Source of the DNA: Pseudonocardia sp. DSM 110487
Lineage (GTDB): Bacteria > Actinomycetota > Actinomycetes > Mycobacteriales > Pseudonocardiaceae
Assembly: GCF_019468565.1 (NCBI RefSeq)
Contig: NZ_CP080521.1
Span: forward strand, 8,184,001 to 8,248,000
Length of the DNA: 64,000 bases
Reading direction: 5' to 3'
A program made the translations under genes and the position numbers. The stretch's first letter is position 1; each line of letters begins with the position of its first letter. The notes under the pieces are model-generated. The model was not told the origin of the DNA. It saw only the letters and a list, made by a program, of their open reading frames with translations, and ran no database searches. Below are positions 1 to 7,987 of the stretch, piece by piece.

Positions 1-270
1 GAGCACTGCGTGGCACTGCCGCTGTCGCTGACCAAGTCCCTGATCACCGATGAGGCGGGACGCCCCGAACTGGCCGAGCTGGAAGCCGAGGTCAACGCGC
101 TGATCGCCGAAATCGCGGCGGACTCGCAGCGCGAGGGTGACTTGCGCGCCGACGTACCGCCGACGGAGGTGGTGCGGGTGCTCAACGTGGCGGTCTGCCG
201 CTGCGGCGCCCGCATCGACGACCACCTGACCCGCGTGCTGCTCGACGGCCTGCGTACACCCAGGAACTAG
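1..270 (+). CDS. TetR-family regulator, C-terminal part (5' end outside window)
   Basis: The frame is open from base 1 and stops at 268-270, so the start and DNA-binding domain lie upstream of the window. The visible ~89 residues are alpha-helical, with acidic and leucine-rich helices (ELAELEAEVNALIAE) and a VVRVLNVAVCRCGARID segment. They resemble the ligand-binding and dimerisation helices at the end of TetR proteins. The target cannot be judged because the neighbouring upstream gene is not visible. The family call is an inference from length, helical character and position, with no HTH in view. Confidence 0.5.
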   Translation, partial: EHCVALPLSLTKSLITDEAGRPELAELEAEVNALIAEIAADSQREGDLRADVPPTEVVRVLNVAVCRCGARIDDHLTRVLLDGLRTPRN

Positions 271-275
271 GCCCT

Positions 276-1515
276 GGTACTACAGCCGGACTTCGTGATC
301 GTTCTTCTGATCGCAGGGCTGGGGAGCATCTCGGCACGGCGGAGCCGCCGACACCGGCGCAACCCGTGCCGGTCGACGCAGCCCGTCGCAGGTCAGACAC
401 CCCGTCGACCGGACGCGCCAGCCGAGAACGAACGCGCCGGGCGACACAGGGCCCTGGCCGACCCGGCATAAGCCTGTGATCACCAGACCGGCGCGTTTCC
501 CGACGCGGGGCGTCGGCCTTCGCGCCGAACCGCTGATCGTGCGTTCCGCGGAACGCGCCCCCAGGGTGCCGCCGGGTGCCGGGATCTTTCGTGGGCGCCG
601 TTCCCGGCCCGGGCCACCCGGCGCTCACCCACCAGCCCTCGGCCGCCGTCGTGTTCCCGCCGGTTCACCTCAACCCCCGCCTCATGGAGGTGGCCGGGTT
701 GGGTGCACTACCGAATCATGTGGTTGCTCGGGCAGCCGTCCCCGACGCGGGGGCACGCCCGTTCACGACGAAACCACCGCAATTTTGGTGCCACTTGACT
801 GGCTGTGGTCCCGATCCTCGCCCACTGGCCACCCCTGGAATCTGGGGCGTGATCAGCGGAATCGGGACCCGAGCTGCACCACCTGCGGCTGGCGTCCCGT
901 TCCTGCTGATCATGGACCTGCGCACGGGCCCTGTCCCTGGGGTGGTCTGGCCGTGATCATCCGGGAGAGGGCTGGGGTGGAGGGTCGGGACCACAGCCGG
1001 TCGCGTGGCACCCGAACCGCGGCGGTCTCGTCGAGAACAGGCGTGCCCCCAAGTCGGGGACGGCCGCCCACGCAACCCCAGGGTCCGGTAGTGCACCCAA
1101 CCCAGCCACCCCCGCACGGCAACGGGCCGAGGCGAACCGGAGGGAACACACGCAAGGCCCGGATCACGGGGCGCGCACCAGGGGGCCCGGGCCGGGAACG
1201 GCGCGCCCACCGGCAGCCGCCCGACCAGCCCCGACCCGATGGACCGACACGATCGCGCCACCCCGGCCGCTCGACCGGCGGCGAGCATGATCCGAACTAG
1301 CGGTTGTCCACGGCTGCCCGCACAACCATGAGCAACCGAAACTCCGGATCATGGACGCGAAGATCGCAAGTAGCGGGTGCTCATGGCTGCCGGCACAACC
1401 ATGAGCAACCGATACTTCGGATCATGGGCGCGGCCACCCGCGAACGGGACCCGGCAACAGCGCCGCAACACCCGTCGCGCGGCGGCAGTCCACGTTCCCC
1501 CGCCTCGACCAACCG
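276..1515. repeat. Long non-coding repeat element, copy L (inverted relative to copy R at 48434-49706)
   Basis: This gene-free stretch reads, almost base for base, as the reverse complement of 48434-49706. Matching blocks run from the outer end (GACTTCGTGATCGTTCTTCTG at 293) to GTCCACGTTCCCCCGCCTCGA near 1510. Within it, 593-816 and 983-1209 are imperfect inverted arms of each other, both carrying the core GGTTGGGTGCACTACCG or its complement. Three short units of the type CATGAGCAACCGA..TCCGGATCATG lie at 1286-1306 (reverse), 1327-1353 and 1400-1426. Open frames here are not conserved with the other copy because small indels shift phase, so the element looks non-coding. The inner end seems truncated: the outer-end motif GACTTCGTGATC has no partner near 1515, unlike copy R. 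The flank 1516-1546 shows nothing. Confidence 0.8.
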
Positions 1516-1546
1516 ACGACCTCGGGGTTGAGGCACCGACAGTTCG

Positions 1547-3142
1547 TCACAGCTCCGGCAGCCGCTGCGGCCGGCCGATGAGCTCGGCGAGCGGGTCGCC
1601 CGCCTCCCGCACCCGGTCGAACACGGTGCGGATCGTCCAGCGGTCGGGGCGCAGGCCGGCGTCGTCGAGCTCGTCCCACGTGATCGGCACGGAGACCGGG
1701 GCGCCAGGCGCGGGTCGGGCGCTGTACGGCGCGATCAGCGTCTTGTTGATCGCGTTCTGGGTGTAGTCGAGGCGCGCGAGCCCGCGGCGGCGGTCCTTCT
1801 GCCACTCCCAGCTGATCAGGTCCGGCACGGTGCGGCCGATGGCCCGCGAGATCTTCTCCACCCACCCGCGGGTGTCGGCGAACGTGTAGCCGCCGGCCAC
1901 CGGAACCCAGATCTGGACGCCGCGCCTGCCGGTCACCTTCGGCGCAGCGGTGACACCCAGATGCTGCAACGCCGTGCGGTAGAGACGGGCGAGCACGAGG
2001 ACGTCGTCGAAGGAGGAGCGCTCGCCAGGATCGACGTCGATCAGCGCCCACGTCGGCTCGTGGACGTCAGGCAACCGGGACGTCCACGCGTTGAGCTCGA
2101 CCGCGCCCCAGTTCGCCATCCAAGCGAGGGCCGCCACGCTGTCCACCACCGCGTAGCAGACCGTCTCGCCCGGGTCCGCCTCCTCGTTGCGCCACTGGGT
2201 GAGCCACTCGGGCGCGTAGTCGGGCATCTCCTTGTGCCAGAAGCCAGGCTTGTCGACGCCGTCGGGATAGCGGTGCAGGTTCACCGGGCGGTCGTGGAGG
2301 AACGGGAGCATGTGCGGGGCGACCTGCGCGTGGTAGCGGACGAAATCGCGCTTGGTCACCGGCGGCTCGCCGTCCCGCGCCGGGAAGAGCACCTTGTCCA
2401 GGTTGGTGAGCTGCAGGTCGAGGCCCTGCACCGTCCACCGGCCCTTGCGCCCCAGCGCGTCGAGGGCGGCCAGCTCGTCGGGCGTCGGCGGATCCCAGGT
2501 CGGCAGGTTGCGGCCGATGGCGACGGCGGCCTCGGCGGCGGGGAGATCGCCCCGCCACAGGGTCTCCGGGTCGGCGGCCACCTCGTCGTTGGTGCGGCCA
2601 CTCTTGACCGACCGCGGGTGCTCGTCAGCGTCCCAGCCCGGCACGGCGTGGTCGTCGTTCTTGTGCAGCAGTAGCCACCGCTCCTTGCCCGAGCGGTCCT
2701 CACCCGTGCGGACCAGCACGAACCGGCCGGCGAGCTTCTCGCCGTGCATGTCGAGGTGCAGCTCGCCGTCCGCGACAGCGGCGGCCGGATCCTCGGTGCG
2801 CGCAGGCTCCCACGTTCCCCAATCCCAGACCACGACGTCCCCACCGCCGTACTCGCCGCGCGGGATGATGCCCTCGAAGTCGAAGTACTCGATCGGGTGG
2901 TCCTCGACGTGGACTGCCAGCTGCCGGGCCTTCGGGTCCAGTGACGGGCCGTTCGGCACCGCCCAGCTCACCAGCACGCCGTCGATCTCGAGCCGGAAGT
3001 CGTAGTGCAGCCGCCGCGCCCGGTGCCGCTGCACGACGAACCGCCCGGTACCCGGCGCGACCTGCTCGCCCGCCGGCTCTGGCGTCGCGGCGAAGTCGCG
3101 CATGGATCGGTACGTGCTGAGCCGGTCCACCTGGTCGGTCAT
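1547..3142 (-). CDS. LigD-like protein: 3'-phosphoesterase plus primase-polymerase, no ligase domain
   Basis: A 531-residue protein with two of the three modules of the NHEJ enzyme LigD. Residues ~30-190 are the 3'-phosphoesterase domain, with HYDFRLE (from residue 46) and HVEDHP (near 80), which supply metal-binding histidines and an aspartate. Residues ~235-531 are the archaeo-eukaryotic-primase-like polymerase domain, with LTNLDKVLFP, WANWGAVELNAW and the metal-binding IDVDPG pair of aspartates. The family role is end processing and gap filling during Ku-dependent repair. The ATP-dependent ligase domain of mycobacterial LigD (order Pol-PE-Lig) is absent, and the order here is PE-Pol. No ku gene is nearby, so a separate ligase would have to act in trans. 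It lies 18 bp after the sigma gene on the same strand, and co-transcription is plausible. Confidence 0.88.
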   Translation of the reverse strand: MTDQVDRLSTYRSMRDFAATPEPAGEQVAPGTGRFVVQRHRARRLHYDFRLEIDGVLVSWAVPNGPSLDPKARQLAVHVEDHPIEYFDFEGIIPRGEYGGGDVVVWDWGTWEPARTEDPAAAVADGELHLDMHGEKLAGRFVLVRTGEDRSGKERWLLLHKNDDHAVPGWDADEHPRSVKSGRTNDEVAADPETLWRGDLPAAEAAVAIGRNLPTWDPPTPDELAALDALGRKGRWTVQGLDLQLTNLDKVLFPARDGEPPVTKRDFVRYHAQVAPHMLPFLHDRPVNLHRYPDGVDKPGFWHKEMPDYAPEWLTQWRNEEADPGETVCYAVVDSVAALAWMANWGAVELNAWTSRLPDVHEPTWALIDVDPGERSSFDDVLVLARLYRTALQHLGVTAAPKVTGRRGVQIWVPVAGGYTFADTRGWVEKISRAIGRTVPDLISWEWQKDRRRGLARLDYTQNAINKTLIAPYSARPAPGAPVSVPITWDELDDAGLRPDRWTIRTVFDRVREAGDPLAELIGRPQRLPEL

Positions 3143-3160
3143 GCGCGCGGAGTACCCCGC

Positions 3161-4159
3161 TCAGTCCTCGCGCAGCACGGTGGCGAGGCCGAACACCCCG
3201 AACAGGCTGGGGTCCAGGAATGCCACCACACCGGCGATGGCCCCCGGAACCAGCTGCAGGACGTGCACCCCGTGGGCCCTGAAGACTCCGTCGGCGCCGC
3301 GCTGGTAGGCCGCGAAGGCCGGGCAGCCGTTCGCCCCGGTGGCGACCATCCAGGTGTCGCCCGGTCGGCTCGGACACTGCGCCGCGATCAGCGCCGCGAC
3401 GGCGGCGCGCCCCCGCACCCAGGTCGGGAACGGCGGCATCTCCCATGTGGCGTCCGCGGTGAGCAGCCGCGTCAGCGCCGCCGTGTCGGCCTGCTCGAAC
3501 GCCTCGGCGTACCGATCGAGCAGTGCACGCTGCTGCGGGTCGTCGGGCTCGACGAGGCGGTCCTCTACCGGTGCCACCGCCGCGAGGTGGGCCCGGGCGC
3601 GCTGGAGCGCGCTGTTGACCGCTGCCGTCGAGGTGCCCAGCAGCTCGGCGACCTCGGCGGCCCGCCAGCGCAGCACGTCACGCAGCAGCAGCATGGCCCG
3701 CTGTCGCGGTGGTAGGTGCTGCAGTGCGGCCACGAGGGCGAGGCGCAGGCTCGCCCGGTCGTCGACGATCGACGCGGGGTCGCCCCGGTCGATGGCGCCG
3801 AGCGCGTCCGGGAGCGGCTCCAGCCACGCCGACTCGGGCAGCTCGGCGAGCGGGCCGACGACGTCGTCGGCCGGACCGCCGAGCCCGGCTGGGAGCGCGC
3901 GCCTCCGCCTGCGCTCGATCGCGGTCAAGCACGTCGTCGTGGCGATCCGGTGCAGCCACGTCCGCAGCGAGGCCCGCCCCTCGAACCCCGGGTAGCCGCG
4001 CCACGCACGCAGGTAGGTCTCCTGCACCAGATCCTCGGCGTCGTGCACCGAGCCGACCATGCGGTAGCAGTGCTCCAGGAGCTCGCGCCGGTACGGGTCG
4101 GCGAGCCGGGCGAACTCCGCTCGGTCAGGGACCGGTGGAGTGATCGGTGCGGCGGTCAC
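3161..4159 (-). CDS. ECF sigma factor with C-terminal SnoaL-like domain (SigX5/SigG type)
   Basis: A 332-residue sigma-70 family factor. Region 2 is at residues ~20-90 (HCYRMVGSVHDAEDLVQETYLRAW, then FEGRASLRTWLHRIATTTC). Region 4 is at ~140-195 (LPPRQRAMLLLRDVLRWRAAEVAELLGTSTAAVNSALQRAR). After it come ~130 residues of SnoaL/NTF2-like fold (LLTADATWEMPPFPTWVRGRAA). This layout is typical of the SigG / TIGR02960-like sigma factors, where the extra domain tunes activity and there is often no classical anti-sigma factor. None is seen next to it. The gene is divergent from the MFS gene at 4271, with ~110 bp between starts, and is followed by the ligD-like gene. The regulon is unknown. Confidence 0.88.
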   Translation of the reverse strand: MTAAPITPPVPDRAEFARLADPYRRELLEHCYRMVGSVHDAEDLVQETYLRAWRGYPGFEGRASLRTWLHRIATTTCLTAIERRRRRALPAGLGGPADDVVGPLAELPESAWLEPLPDALGAIDRGDPASIVDDRASLRLALVAALQHLPPRQRAMLLLRDVLRWRAAEVAELLGTSTAAVNSALQRARAHLAAVAPVEDRLVEPDDPQQRALLDRYAEAFEQADTAALTRLLTADATWEMPPFPTWVRGRAAVAALIAAQCPSRPGDTWMVATGANGCPAFAAYQRGADGVFRAHGVHVLQLVPGAIAGVVAFLDPSLFGVFGLATVLRED

Positions 4160-4270
4160 ACCGGTACAGACCGTGCGGCGAGGCTGAACTCATCGCGATG
4201 AATCGGGGACGGGCGAGGTGTCAGTCCATGTGGAGGCACCGGACCGCGGTGCCGGACCCGTGGAGGAACC

Positions 4271-5746
4271 GTGGACCACCAACCAACGACCAGCCCGCCG
4301 CACGGCGGGCCCGAACCCGACCCGCGCCGCTGGCGAGCGCTCGCCCTGCTCGGCACGGCCTTCTTCATGGTCATCCTCGACTCGACGATCGTGCTCACCG
4401 CCATCCCGTCGATGCAGGCGGAGCTGGGCGTCCCGGTGGACGTCGTGCAGTGGGTCCTCACCGGATACGCACTCGCGTTCGGCGGGCTCATGCTGCTCGG
4501 CGGCCGGATCGCCGACCTGTGGGGCAGGCGGCGGGTGTTCGTCGTCGGGCTCGCGCTGTTCGGCCTGTCGTCGCTGGCCTGTGGGCTCGCCTGGACGGCC
4601 GGAATCCTGCTCGCGGCGCGTGGGGTGCAGGGCGTGTCGGCGGCGATCATGGCACCGACCGCCCTCTCGCTCGTGATGACGACGTTCCCGGACGGCCCGG
4701 AGCGCAACAAGGCCCTCGCGGTCTGGGGCGCGCTCGGCGGCATCGGCGCCACGGCCGGGCTGCTGGCGGGCGGCCTCATCACGGCCGCGCTCGGTTGGGA
4801 GTGGGTGTTCTTCCTCAACGTCCCGGTCACCGTCGTGCTGGTCGCGCTGTGCCCGGTGCTGCTGCGGGAGAGTCGCGACCCGAGTGCCGAGCGGTCCGTC
4901 GACGTCGCCGGCGCGATCACGGTGACCGGCGCGCTCGTCCTTCTCGTGTACGCGATCGTCACCGCCCCGGACGCCGGATGGGCCAGCGCGCGCACGGTCG
5001 GTCTGCTCATCGCGTCGGCCGGTCTGATCGGGCTCTTCGTGCTGATCGAGTCGCGGACCGCCGCGCCGCTCGTACCGCTGCGGATCTTCCGGCTCCGCAC
5101 GCTCGTCGCCGGCAACGTCGTGCTGTTCATGGTCGGGTTGGCGCTGGACGGGATGCTGTTCCCGCTCACGCTCTACGCGCAGCAGGTGCTGGGATACTCC
5201 GCGCTGCAGGCCGGTCTCCTGTCCGCCGCGATGACCGCGACGTCGATCGCAGGCGCGTTCGCCGGGCAGGCCCTCGTGGTGCGGATCGGCCTGCGCCGCC
5301 TCGCGGTCGCCGGCATCGTGCCGGTCGTCGCGGGGTGCGCGCTGCTGCTCGGGGTGACCGCCGATGGCAACCCGCTCGTCCAGGTCGTGCCCGCGATGCT
5401 CGTCTTCGGCGCCGGTCTCGGCGCCGCGTTCGTCGCCTGCCAGATCGCGGCGCTCACCGGGGTGCCCGAGCGCGAGTCCGGCCTCGCCGCCGGCCTGATC
5501 GACACCTCGTTCAACCTCGGCAATGCGATCGGCATCGCGATCGCGACGTCCGTTGCGGTTGCCATCACGGAGGCGGCGCAGCACGCCGACCCCGGCATCC
5601 ACCCCGCCGCCGCGTTCACCGACGGCCTGCGCGCCGCGTTCGGCATGACGGTGGTGGCAGCCGCACTTGCCCTCGTCGCCGCGATCGTCCTCCTGCCCCG
5701 CACGGCTCTCGCTCACGAAACCGGCGACGAGGGCCCACGAAGTTGA
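4271..5746 (+). CDS. MFS drug transporter, DHA2 (EmrB/QacA) type, 14 TM
   Basis: A 491-residue membrane protein. Helix 1 carries the DHA2 signature LDSTIVLTAIPSMQ. GGRIADLWGRRRV is the loop 2-3 motif, and the helix 5 region reads LGGIGATAGLLAGGLIT, the antiporter motif C area. Fourteen hydrophobic segments can be counted, as expected for proton-driven efflux of amphiphilic drugs or metabolites. The GTG start is chosen because GGAGG stands at 4262-4266. It is divergent from the ECF sigma gene and is followed after 58 bp by a small SnoaL protein on the same strand. The substrate cannot be read from the sequence. Confidence 0.88.
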   Translation: MDHQPTTSPPHGGPEPDPRRWRALALLGTAFFMVILDSTIVLTAIPSMQAELGVPVDVVQWVLTGYALAFGGLMLLGGRIADLWGRRRVFVVGLALFGLSSLACGLAWTAGILLAARGVQGVSAAIMAPTALSLVMTTFPDGPERNKALAVWGALGGIGATAGLLAGGLITAALGWEWVFFLNVPVTVVLVALCPVLLRESRDPSAERSVDVAGAITVTGALVLLVYAIVTAPDAGWASARTVGLLIASAGLIGLFVLIESRTAAPLVPLRIFRLRTLVAGNVVLFMVGLALDGMLFPLTLYAQQVLGYSALQAGLLSAAMTATSIAGAFAGQALVVRIGLRRLAVAGIVPVVAGCALLLGVTADGNPLVQVVPAMLVFGAGLGAAFVACQIAALTGVPERESGLAAGLIDTSFNLGNAIGIAIATSVAVAITEAAQHADPGIHPAAAFTDGLRAAFGMTVVAAALALVAAIVLLPRTALAHETGDEGPRS

Positions 5747-5804
5747 ATCACGGCGCAGGCCGGCGCCCTCTTCCGATGTGACACCGCCGAGGGGATGGAC
5801 GTAG

Positions 5805-6230
5805 ATGGATACCGAGCTCGCACAGCTGGTTCGCGCCCGCGTGGCGTTCTGCAACGAAGGCGACTGGGCCGCCGTGCGCGCCGTGACCGGCGCCGGCTAC
5901 GCCTACCGCGAGGCCGGCGCCGGTGGGCGCATCGACGACATCGACGACGTGCTCACCGCGCTGGAACGGCTGCGGGCGGCCGCCCCGGACGTGCACATCG
6001 AGGTCGAGCACGTCCTCAGCGAAGGGGACGTGACCGTCGCCCAGCTCGCATGGAGCGCGACGCTGACGCGCAGGCGGCTGCGCGTCGTCGATCGCATGTG
6101 GGCGAGCTGGGCGGACGGCAGGCTGATCGCCGAGTGGCACGAGGTGGGTGTACTGACGCTGGTTGCGCCCCTCGTCGATGCCGAGCTGGCCCGACACCGC
6201 GTCGCCTCCGCCGCGCCGGGGCGGCATTAG
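5805..6230 (+). CDS. SnoaL-like / NTF2-fold small protein
   Basis: A 141-residue cytosolic protein of the cone-shaped alpha+beta-barrel (SnoaL/NTF2) type. It has an N-terminal helix with FCNEGDWAAVRAVTGAGYAYREAGAG, a middle IDDVLTALERLRAAAPDVHIEVEHVLSEGD, and a C-terminal strand set (TVAQLAWSATL, DRMWASWADGRLIAEWHEV). The family includes polyketide cyclases, epoxide hydrolases, ketosteroid isomerases and many non-enzymatic binding domains, so the reaction is open. It lies 58 bp after the MFS gene and could be co-transcribed with it. Confidence 0.65.
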   Translation: MDTELAQLVRARVAFCNEGDWAAVRAVTGAGYAYREAGAGGRIDDIDDVLTALERLRAAAPDVHIEVEHVLSEGDVTVAQLAWSATLTRRRLRVVDRMWASWADGRLIAEWHEVGVLTLVAPLVDAELARHRVASAAPGRH

Positions 6231-6314
6231 CCGTACGTCGAGCGACCGGCACGCTACCCTGCGCTCCGGCCCGGCCGCTCCGGCCGGGAACAGCAGCCGG
6301 TGCTGGGGGGCGCG

Positions 6315-7088
6315 ATGGGCACCGACCGGATCGAGACCGACCTCGAGGTCGTCGCAGGCGTGACGGATCGTGGCCACAGCCACGAACGCAACGAGGATGC
6401 GATGGCGCTCGGCCTGTTGCCGGACGGGACCGTCGCCGCCGTGGTCTGCGACGGGGTGTCCACGTCGCTCGAGCCCCAGAAGGCGTCGCGGATGGCGGCC
6501 GACACCGCGCTCGACGTGCTGCTGACCAGCACCGCTGCGGCCGTCGAGAGTGTGGACGGCGCCGTTCTCGCCGCCGCGTCCGCCGTGGCCGCGCTCGGCC
6601 GTGCCGGCGATCCGCACGCGCCGTCCTGCACGCTCGTGTGCGCGCTGGCCCGTCCCGGTGAGATCACCGTCGGCTGGGTCGGCGACAGCCGCGCCTACTG
6701 GCTCTCGCCGCCCCACGCCGCCGAGCCGGCCCGCCTCGTGACCACCGACCACTCGTGGGCCGCGCAGATGGTGGCGGCGGGCGTGCTCGACGCGGCGGCG
6801 GCGATGCGCGACCCGCGGGCTCACGCGATCACCCGCTGGCTGGGCGCAGGCGGAACCGGAGAGGCGGAGGTCGCGACGCTGCGCCCGACGAGCCATGGCG
6901 CGCTGCTGCTCTGCAGCGACGGGCTGTGGAACTACCTGCCCGATGCCGCGCACCTCGCTGCCGTCGCGCTTCCGGAGCTCGCCGACGGCGGACCGATCAT
7001 GGCGGCCGAGGCGTTGACGGCGCTCGCCCTCGACGCGGGCGGTCGCGACAACGTCACCGTGGTCGTCATCGAAGGCCCATCCAGGTGA
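6315..7088 (+). CDS. PP2C-type serine/threonine protein phosphatase (soluble)
   Basis: A 257-residue protein with the acidic metal-binding motifs of the PPM/PP2C family in order: TDRGHSHERNEDA, VVCDGVS, GWVGDSRAYW, LLCSDGLWNYL and GGRDNVTVVVI. They bind two Mn/Mg ions that hydrolyse phospho-Ser/Thr. There is no membrane segment, unlike the housekeeping PstP of mycobacteria, and no kinase gene next to it. The ATG at 6315 is preferred to an earlier ATG at 6300 because the family fold begins directly after it (IETDLEVVAGVTDRG). Targets are unknown. Confidence 0.88.
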   Translation: MGTDRIETDLEVVAGVTDRGHSHERNEDAMALGLLPDGTVAAVVCDGVSTSLEPQKASRMAADTALDVLLTSTAAAVESVDGAVLAAASAVAALGRAGDPHAPSCTLVCALARPGEITVGWVGDSRAYWLSPPHAAEPARLVTTDHSWAAQMVAAGVLDAAAAMRDPRAHAITRWLGAGGTGEAEVATLRPTSHGALLLCSDGLWNYLPDAAHLAAVALPELADGGPIMAAEALTALALDAGGRDNVTVVVIEGPSR

Positions 7089-7328
7089 ATTATCATCACA
7101 ATGCGTGACAATCATGTCCGTGACCGGCGCTGAACCCAATTCACGGGCAACCGGAAAGAGGGCGTAACCAAACGCAGAGTGGGCGACTCACCCGATGGTA
7201 GTAGGGAATTTGTTTCGCCCCACCGCGGACGCTAGCTTTTTCCGCAGTCAGCGATGCTCCCCGTCATGAACGCTGACCTTGGATGGGTTGGCTCCGGTCG
7301 ACTCCGGACACTCAACAGGAGATGAACT

Positions 7329-7718
7329 GTGCTGAAGAAGGCTGGAATCGTCGTGGCTACGGCCGCTGCTGGTCTGCTCGCGGTCAGCCCGCTCGCCTTC
7401 GCCGGCGACGACCACGGCAAGACCAAGGTCGAGGACGTCAACCACATCGACGGCTCGACCAGCGGCGGCCTGCTGAACGTCGGCGGCAACAACCTGTCCG
7501 TGCCGGTGAACGTGTGTGACAACCAGGTTCCGGTGAACGTCCTTGGCGTTCAGGTGCCGCTCAACAACACCCACATCCTCGCCGACCTGACCGGTGCGCT
7601 CGGTCTCGGCGTTGCGGGTGGGGCCGACACGGACGCCGACTCCGACGGCGACAACACGATCGACGACTCCTGCAGCGCGGCCGCCACGTCCGGCGACTCC
7701 GCCGAGATCGACGACTGA
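7329..7718 (+). CDS. Small secreted chaplin-like protein
   Basis: A 129-residue protein with a clean Sec signal peptide: basic start MLKKAG, hydrophobic core IVVATAAAGLLAVSPLAF and a cleavage site after AFA. The mature part is glycine-, asparagine- and valine-rich (GGLLNVGGNNLSVPVNVCDN then VPVNVLGVQVPL). This recalls the amyloid-like chaplin domain of aerial actinomycetes, followed by an acidic tail (DTDADSDGDNTIDDSC). Two cysteines are present. GTG start: AGGAGA lies 6-7 bases upstream. The 240-bp upstream region is less GC-rich than its surroundings and probably holds the promoter. A hairpin terminator follows. Surface coat function is inferred. Confidence 0.65.
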   Translation: MLKKAGIVVATAAAGLLAVSPLAFAGDDHGKTKVEDVNHIDGSTSGGLLNVGGNNLSVPVNVCDNQVPVNVLGVQVPLNNTHILADLTGALGLGVAGGADTDADSDGDNTIDDSCSAAATSGDSAEIDD

Positions 7719-7737
7719 TCTCGCAGGACTGATCGCG

Positions 7738-7776
7738 GAACGGCGCCGGGCCTTCGGGTCCGGCGCTGTTCTCGTT
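7738..7776 (+). terminator. Rho-independent-type terminator after the secreted protein gene
   Basis: GCGCCGG (7743) pairs with CCGGCGC (ending 7766). The stem is extended by GAAC/GTTC with one mismatch, and a T-rich stretch TTCTCGTTTCTC follows. It lies 20 bp after the stop codon. Confidence 0.7.
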
Positions 7777-7987
7777 TCTCGGGCGACAATCGGGTTTCCC
7801 TCGCGGGACGCGCGATCAACTTCTGCGGCCACGCACCAAGTGCAGTTCGTGTGCCGACACCGAAATTGGTGTGCGAGCACCCCTGTCCACCGCTCCTGTG
7901 CCAGCGCCGATGTGCGGCGACATGGCGATGGCAGACTGCCGGCCGACCGGGCCGATCGGGAACGGTCGGATCGATCAGGAGAGATCG

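Noticed and set aside
476..1300. Long open frame within repeat copy L (274 codons)
   Set aside because: The matching stretch in copy R shifts frame several times; composition is Pro/Arg/Gly-rich without domain pattern, as expected for random frames in GC-rich DNA.
276..1515. Insertion sequence with transposase
   Set aside because: No DDE, serine or HUH transposase frame is present in either copy; only a non-autonomous element remains possible.
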